A stretch of 8,113 nucleotides of DNA. Source: an uncultured Sutterella sp. GTDB taxonomy: Bacteria > Pseudomonadota > Gammaproteobacteria > Burkholderiales > Burkholderiaceae_F. Positions 5,680 through 8,113 of the stretch are shown here, piece after piece. The position numbers and the translations under genes are program-made. Every line of letters begins with the position of its first letter. Position 1 is the stretch's first letter. The notes below the pieces were generated by a model. That model saw only the letters and a program-made list of their open reading frames with translations, was not told the origin of the DNA and did not search any database. The stretch spans positions 1 through 8,113 of the forward strand of contig CABUOH010000042.1 in assembly GCA_902493085.1 (NCBI GenBank), in the 5' to 3' direction.

Positions 5680-6141
5680 TCCAGCTACACTGCGGCCCCC
5701 TTTAAGTTCCCCCGTAGTTTGCGCATCATTAAGAGTGCGGACTATGGGGTGCTTGTGCATACGCGAAATGAAAATACTTTCCGACTCGCGTCGAAGTATT
5801 TTTCGGTCAACGCGATGAAGTTCCCGGAGAACCCGGGCAGGCTTCGCTACGGCATCACCGTTGGCAAGCGCAATGCCCATCGTTCCGTGGATCGTGCACT
5901 GGTGAAGAGAACCTTGAGGGAGGCTGCAAGGAAACAAGCCCCAGCACTTGCGGCGCTTCTCGGCGAGCAAGGCGTGGGGCTTGACGTTTCTTTACGGCTC
6001 AAGGTTTCCTTGAAGGAGATTCCCGGCATCGATCAGGGCGTTTGTGCTCTGAAGCAGTCCTTGCGAAATGATGCGCAGGCATTGATGGAAACGCTTCAAA
6101 GGCGTCTTCCGAAGCTGCTTGCTCCGAGCAAGGGCGAGTGA
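5677..6141 (+). CDS. rnpA: Ribonuclease P protein component
   Basis: RnpA is the small basic protein that joins the catalytic RNase P RNA to remove 5' leaders from tRNA precursors. The product is 154 aa, longer than E. coli RnpA (119 aa), with the extra length mostly at both ends and in the region after residue 85. FPRSLRIIKSADY at 11-23 matches the usual N-terminal FPR-x-LRL segment. The basic core GITVGKRNAHRSVDRALVKRTLRE (59-82, written here in family order) is the RNA-binding helix. The usual RN of this motif is R73-A74 here, so the conserved Asn is missing. GTG at 5677 is the only start between the rpmH stop and the conserved region. The gene begins 30 bp after rpmH and ends one base before yidD. 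Confidence 0.94.
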   Translation: MSSYTAAPFKFPRSLRIIKSADYGVLVHTRNENTFRLASKYFSVNAMKFPENPGRLRYGITVGKRNAHRSVDRALVKRTLREAARKQAPALAALLGEQGVGLDVSLRLKVSLKEIPGIDQGVCALKQSLRNDAQALMETLQRRLPKLLAPSKGE

Positions 6142-6142
6142 C

Positions 6143-6445
6143 GTGGCGGCGAAGCTTTTGCGGATGTTGGTCAGACTGTATCAGCTGACTTTGTCGCCGT
6201 GGGTGGGAAGGAGTTGTCGATTCGTTCCCACGTGTTCAAACTATGCCATTGAAGCACTCGAAAAATACGGTGCTGTCAAGGGAACTTATCTGACCATCTG
6301 TCGTCTGCTGCGCTGCCATCCTTTGGGAGGCCGCGGGCTGGATCCCGTGCCGGCGAAATTCCGCTGGCGTTGCTGGTGCAGCGAGTGCATGACGGAAGAA
6401 CAAAACAAGGGATCTGCGGATCTTTTCAACATCCAAAAGAAGTAG
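6143..6445 (+). CDS. yidD: Membrane protein insertion efficiency factor
   Basis: YidD is a small inner-membrane-associated protein thought to assist YidC-dependent insertion of membrane proteins. The product is 100 aa from the GTG at 6143 (E. coli 85). An N-terminal amphipathic stretch (LLRMLVRLYQLTLSPW) precedes the family core: C25-R-F-x-P-T-C31-S-x-Y, then LLRCHPLGGRGLDPVP with C58. This GTG lies one base after the rnpA stop and has AAGGG eight bases upstream, inside the end of rnpA, so coupled translation is likely. A TTG further upstream would overlap rnpA and adds nothing conserved. After residue 70 there is a tail of about 30 residues that I do not recognise, with C77, C79 and C82 in the word CWCSEC. 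Confidence 0.93.
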   Translation: MAAKLLRMLVRLYQLTLSPWVGRSCRFVPTCSNYAIEALEKYGAVKGTYLTICRLLRCHPLGGRGLDPVPAKFRWRCWCSECMTEEQNKGSADLFNIQKK

Positions 6446-6454
6446 TGGATAAAA

Positions 6455-8113
6455 ATGGGAAAGGACATGCAACGCGCTCTTTTGTGGGCGATTCTTTTTA
6501 CCTCCTGCTTCCTGCTGTGGGACAACTATCAGGTCTACAAGGGCGAGAAGTCCTTTTTCCATACGGAGGCCGTTGAACAGCAGGTGGCTGCCGATGCGGC
6601 CTCGGGCGTTCCGACAGGCAAGGATGTCGATGCTTCGGTTCCGGCTGCCGCCGCTGCCGTCAAGGATCCGGTCGTTGTGGAAACCGACCGAATGAAGGTC
6701 ACCTTCGACCGTGAGGGCGCCGTCATCGTTGGTACCGAAATGACGCTGATTCCTCGTCAGGCTGACTGGACTGAAGTGGGGCTGGCGGGGCTCATTCTGG
6801 ACCGAAAGCCAGCTGAAAATCTCGGCAACGTTGATCTTCTGGAAATCACAAAGAATCGCACCTACGTTGCTCAGAGCGGCCTCGTGGGCGGCAACTTCCC
6901 GAATCATAAGGATCAGTACAGGCTTGTCAGTCAGAAGCTCAAGATGGAGGATGCCGACAAGCTCGACGTGGTCTTTGAGGCCACCAAGGGAGGCGTGACG
7001 GTCAAGAAGACCTATACGTTCAACCGAGGTCATTACGGCATTGATGTGTCGACGGAAGTCGTCAATAACAGCGGCGCTGCCATTCAGCCGTCCGCCTATT
7101 ATCAGCTTACCCGCGACGGCGGCAAGCCTGAGGGCGAAAGCTCCATGTACTCCACGTACACGGGTCCTGCCTTCTATTCCGACGAAGAGAAGTTCCAGAA
7201 GCTTGAGTTTGAGGATATTGCCGACAACAGTGCTTCCTTCGAAAAGTTTACCAACAACGGTTGGCTCGCCATGGTTCAGCACCACTTCGTGAGCGCTTGG
7301 GTTCCTGCCAATGGGGAAGAGCGCGAGAACTATGCTCGCGAGGTTGGCAAGAACCTCTACGCCGTGGGCACGCTCGTGAAGCTCAACACCGTTGAGCCCG
7401 GCAAGTCCGTAACTGACAAGGCCGTTCTTTATTCCGGTCCGCAGGATCAGGATCGGCTTGAACAGATTGCCCCTGGGCTTGAGCTCGTGGTTGACTACGG
7501 TTGGCTGACGTTCCTCGCCAAGCCCATCTACTGGCTTTTGTCTTTCCTCTATGGCATTGTTGGCAATTGGGGCTGGGCCATTGTGCTCCTGACCTGCATT
7601 GTGAAGGCGATTCTTTATCCTGTTTCCGCCGCAGGCTATCGGTCGATGGCTCGCATGAAGGAAGTCACGCCGCGCATGAAGCAACTGCAGGATCGATACA
7701 AGGACGACAAGCAGCGCCTCAACCAAGCCATGATGGAACTGTACCGTACGGAAAAGATCAATCCGGTCGGCGGCTGTCTCCCGATCATGCTTCAAATTCC
7801 GGTGTTCCTTGCCCTCTATTGGGTGCTTCAAGGTTCTGTTGAGTTGCGCGGGGCTCCGTGGATCCTTTGGGTTCATGACCTTGCAATGCCCGATCCCTGG
7901 TTCGTGCTTCCGGCGATCATGGCTGTGACGATGTTCCTGCAGATCCTGCTTAATCCGAAGCCCACCGATCCGACGCAGGCCCGCATGATGTACATCATGC
8001 CGGTGGTTTTCTCGGTGATGTTCTTCGTGTTCGCGTCCGGCCTCGTGCTTTACTGGCTCACGAACAACGTTCTGTCGATTCTCCAGCAGTGGTGGATCAA
8101 CAAGACCATCGCC
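6455..8113 (+). CDS. yidC: Membrane protein insertase, 3' end cut by the window edge
   Basis: YidC inserts and folds inner-membrane proteins, alone or with the Sec translocon. The frame is open for 553 codons to the window edge; E. coli YidC has 548 aa, so only a short basic tail should be missing. Residues about 6-25 form the N-terminal signal anchor. Residues about 30-345 are the periplasmic P1 domain, with an Ala-rich linker near 60-70. The conserved insertase core starts at about 350: the first core helix with K384, the cytoplasmic loop YRSMARMKEVTPR (395-407), INPVGGCLPIMLQIPVFLALYW (435-456, in family order), and the last helices with GLVLYW at 529-534. K384 takes the place of the hydrophilic-groove arginine of E. 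coli. The ATG at 6455 aligns DMQR with the usual DIQR; an ATG at 6467 is the alternative. It starts nine bases after yidD. Confidence 0.97.
   Translation, partial: MGKDMQRALLWAILFTSCFLLWDNYQVYKGEKSFFHTEAVEQQVAADAASGVPTGKDVDASVPAAAAAVKDPVVVETDRMKVTFDREGAVIVGTEMTLIPRQADWTEVGLAGLILDRKPAENLGNVDLLEITKNRTYVAQSGLVGGNFPNHKDQYRLVSQKLKMEDADKLDVVFEATKGGVTVKKTYTFNRGHYGIDVSTEVVNNSGAAIQPSAYYQLTRDGGKPEGESSMYSTYTGPAFYSDEEKFQKLEFEDIADNSASFEKFTNNGWLAMVQHHFVSAWVPANGEERENYAREVGKNLYAVGTLVKLNTVEPGKSVTDKAVLYSGPQDQDRLEQIAPGLELVVDYGWLTFLAKPIYWLLSFLYGIVGNWGWAIVLLTCIVKAILYPVSAAGYRSMARMKEVTPRMKQLQDRYKDDKQRLNQAMMELYRTEKINPVGGCLPIMLQIPVFLALYWVLQGSVELRGAPWILWVHDLAMPDPWFVLPAIMAVTMFLQILLNPKPTDPTQARMMYIMPVVFSVMFFVFASGLVLYWLTNNVLSILQQWWINKTIA

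Noticed and set aside
6236..7876. Open frame of 546 codons on the minus strand, opposite yidD and yidC
   Set aside because: It lies wholly antisense to two clearly conserved genes, shows no recognisable domain and has low-complexity composition typical of a codon-bias shadow.
1..8113. Mobile elements, CRISPR arrays, tRNA or rRNA genes
   Set aside because: No transposase, terminal repeats, regularly spaced repeats or RNA gene signatures were seen. Every large block belongs to one of seven conserved genes or the origin gap.

Overview
The window is the chromosomal replication-origin neighbourhood of a proteobacterium, most likely a member of the Betaproteobacteria. The protein sequences suggest this: DnaN ends YVVMPMRI, GyrB carries the large insertion typical of Gram-negative enzymes, and YidC has the motif YRSMARMKEVTPR. 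The gene order (gyrB-dnaN-dnaA, then rpmH-rnpA-yidD-yidC divergently, with no recF) fits Burkholderiales. A divergent lineage such as Sutterellaceae is my guess from the unusual RnpA, YidD and DnaA details; it is not proven by anything here.

Left arm (1-4938, minus strand): dnaA, dnaN and gyrB are read leftwards, away from the origin. gyrB is cut by the left edge after 771 codons. The gaps are 48 bp (dnaA-dnaN) and 101 bp (dnaN-gyrB). Each gap holds a small hairpin, and the first is followed by a run of seven T residues. These genes supply the initiator, the sliding clamp and the ATPase subunit of gyrase.

Centre (4939-5505): a 567-bp non-coding region that is very probably oriC. It has four DnaA boxes (two perfect, two with one mismatch) within 50 bp, an exact match to the IHF consensus 13 bp further right, AT-rich stretches on both sides, a candidate dnaA promoter next to the boxes, and no GATC site. 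On its right side are two candidate promoters for rpmH, each with a perfect TTGACA -35 element, separated by a long GC-rich leader.

Right arm (5506-8113, plus strand): rpmH (ribosomal protein L34), rnpA (RNase P protein), yidD (membrane insertion factor) and yidC (membrane insertase, cut by the right edge) form a tight operon with gaps of 30, 1 and 9 bp. All seven genes run away from the origin, with the direction of fork movement.

The content is conserved housekeeping, and I see no new defence, mobile or biosynthetic system. The points most worth a second look are a perfect 15-bp inverted repeat inside gyrB, the compact DnaA-box/IHF arrangement, a hairpin that covers the GTG start of rnpA, loss of the usual Asn in the RnpA RNR motif, and a Cys-rich tail on YidD.
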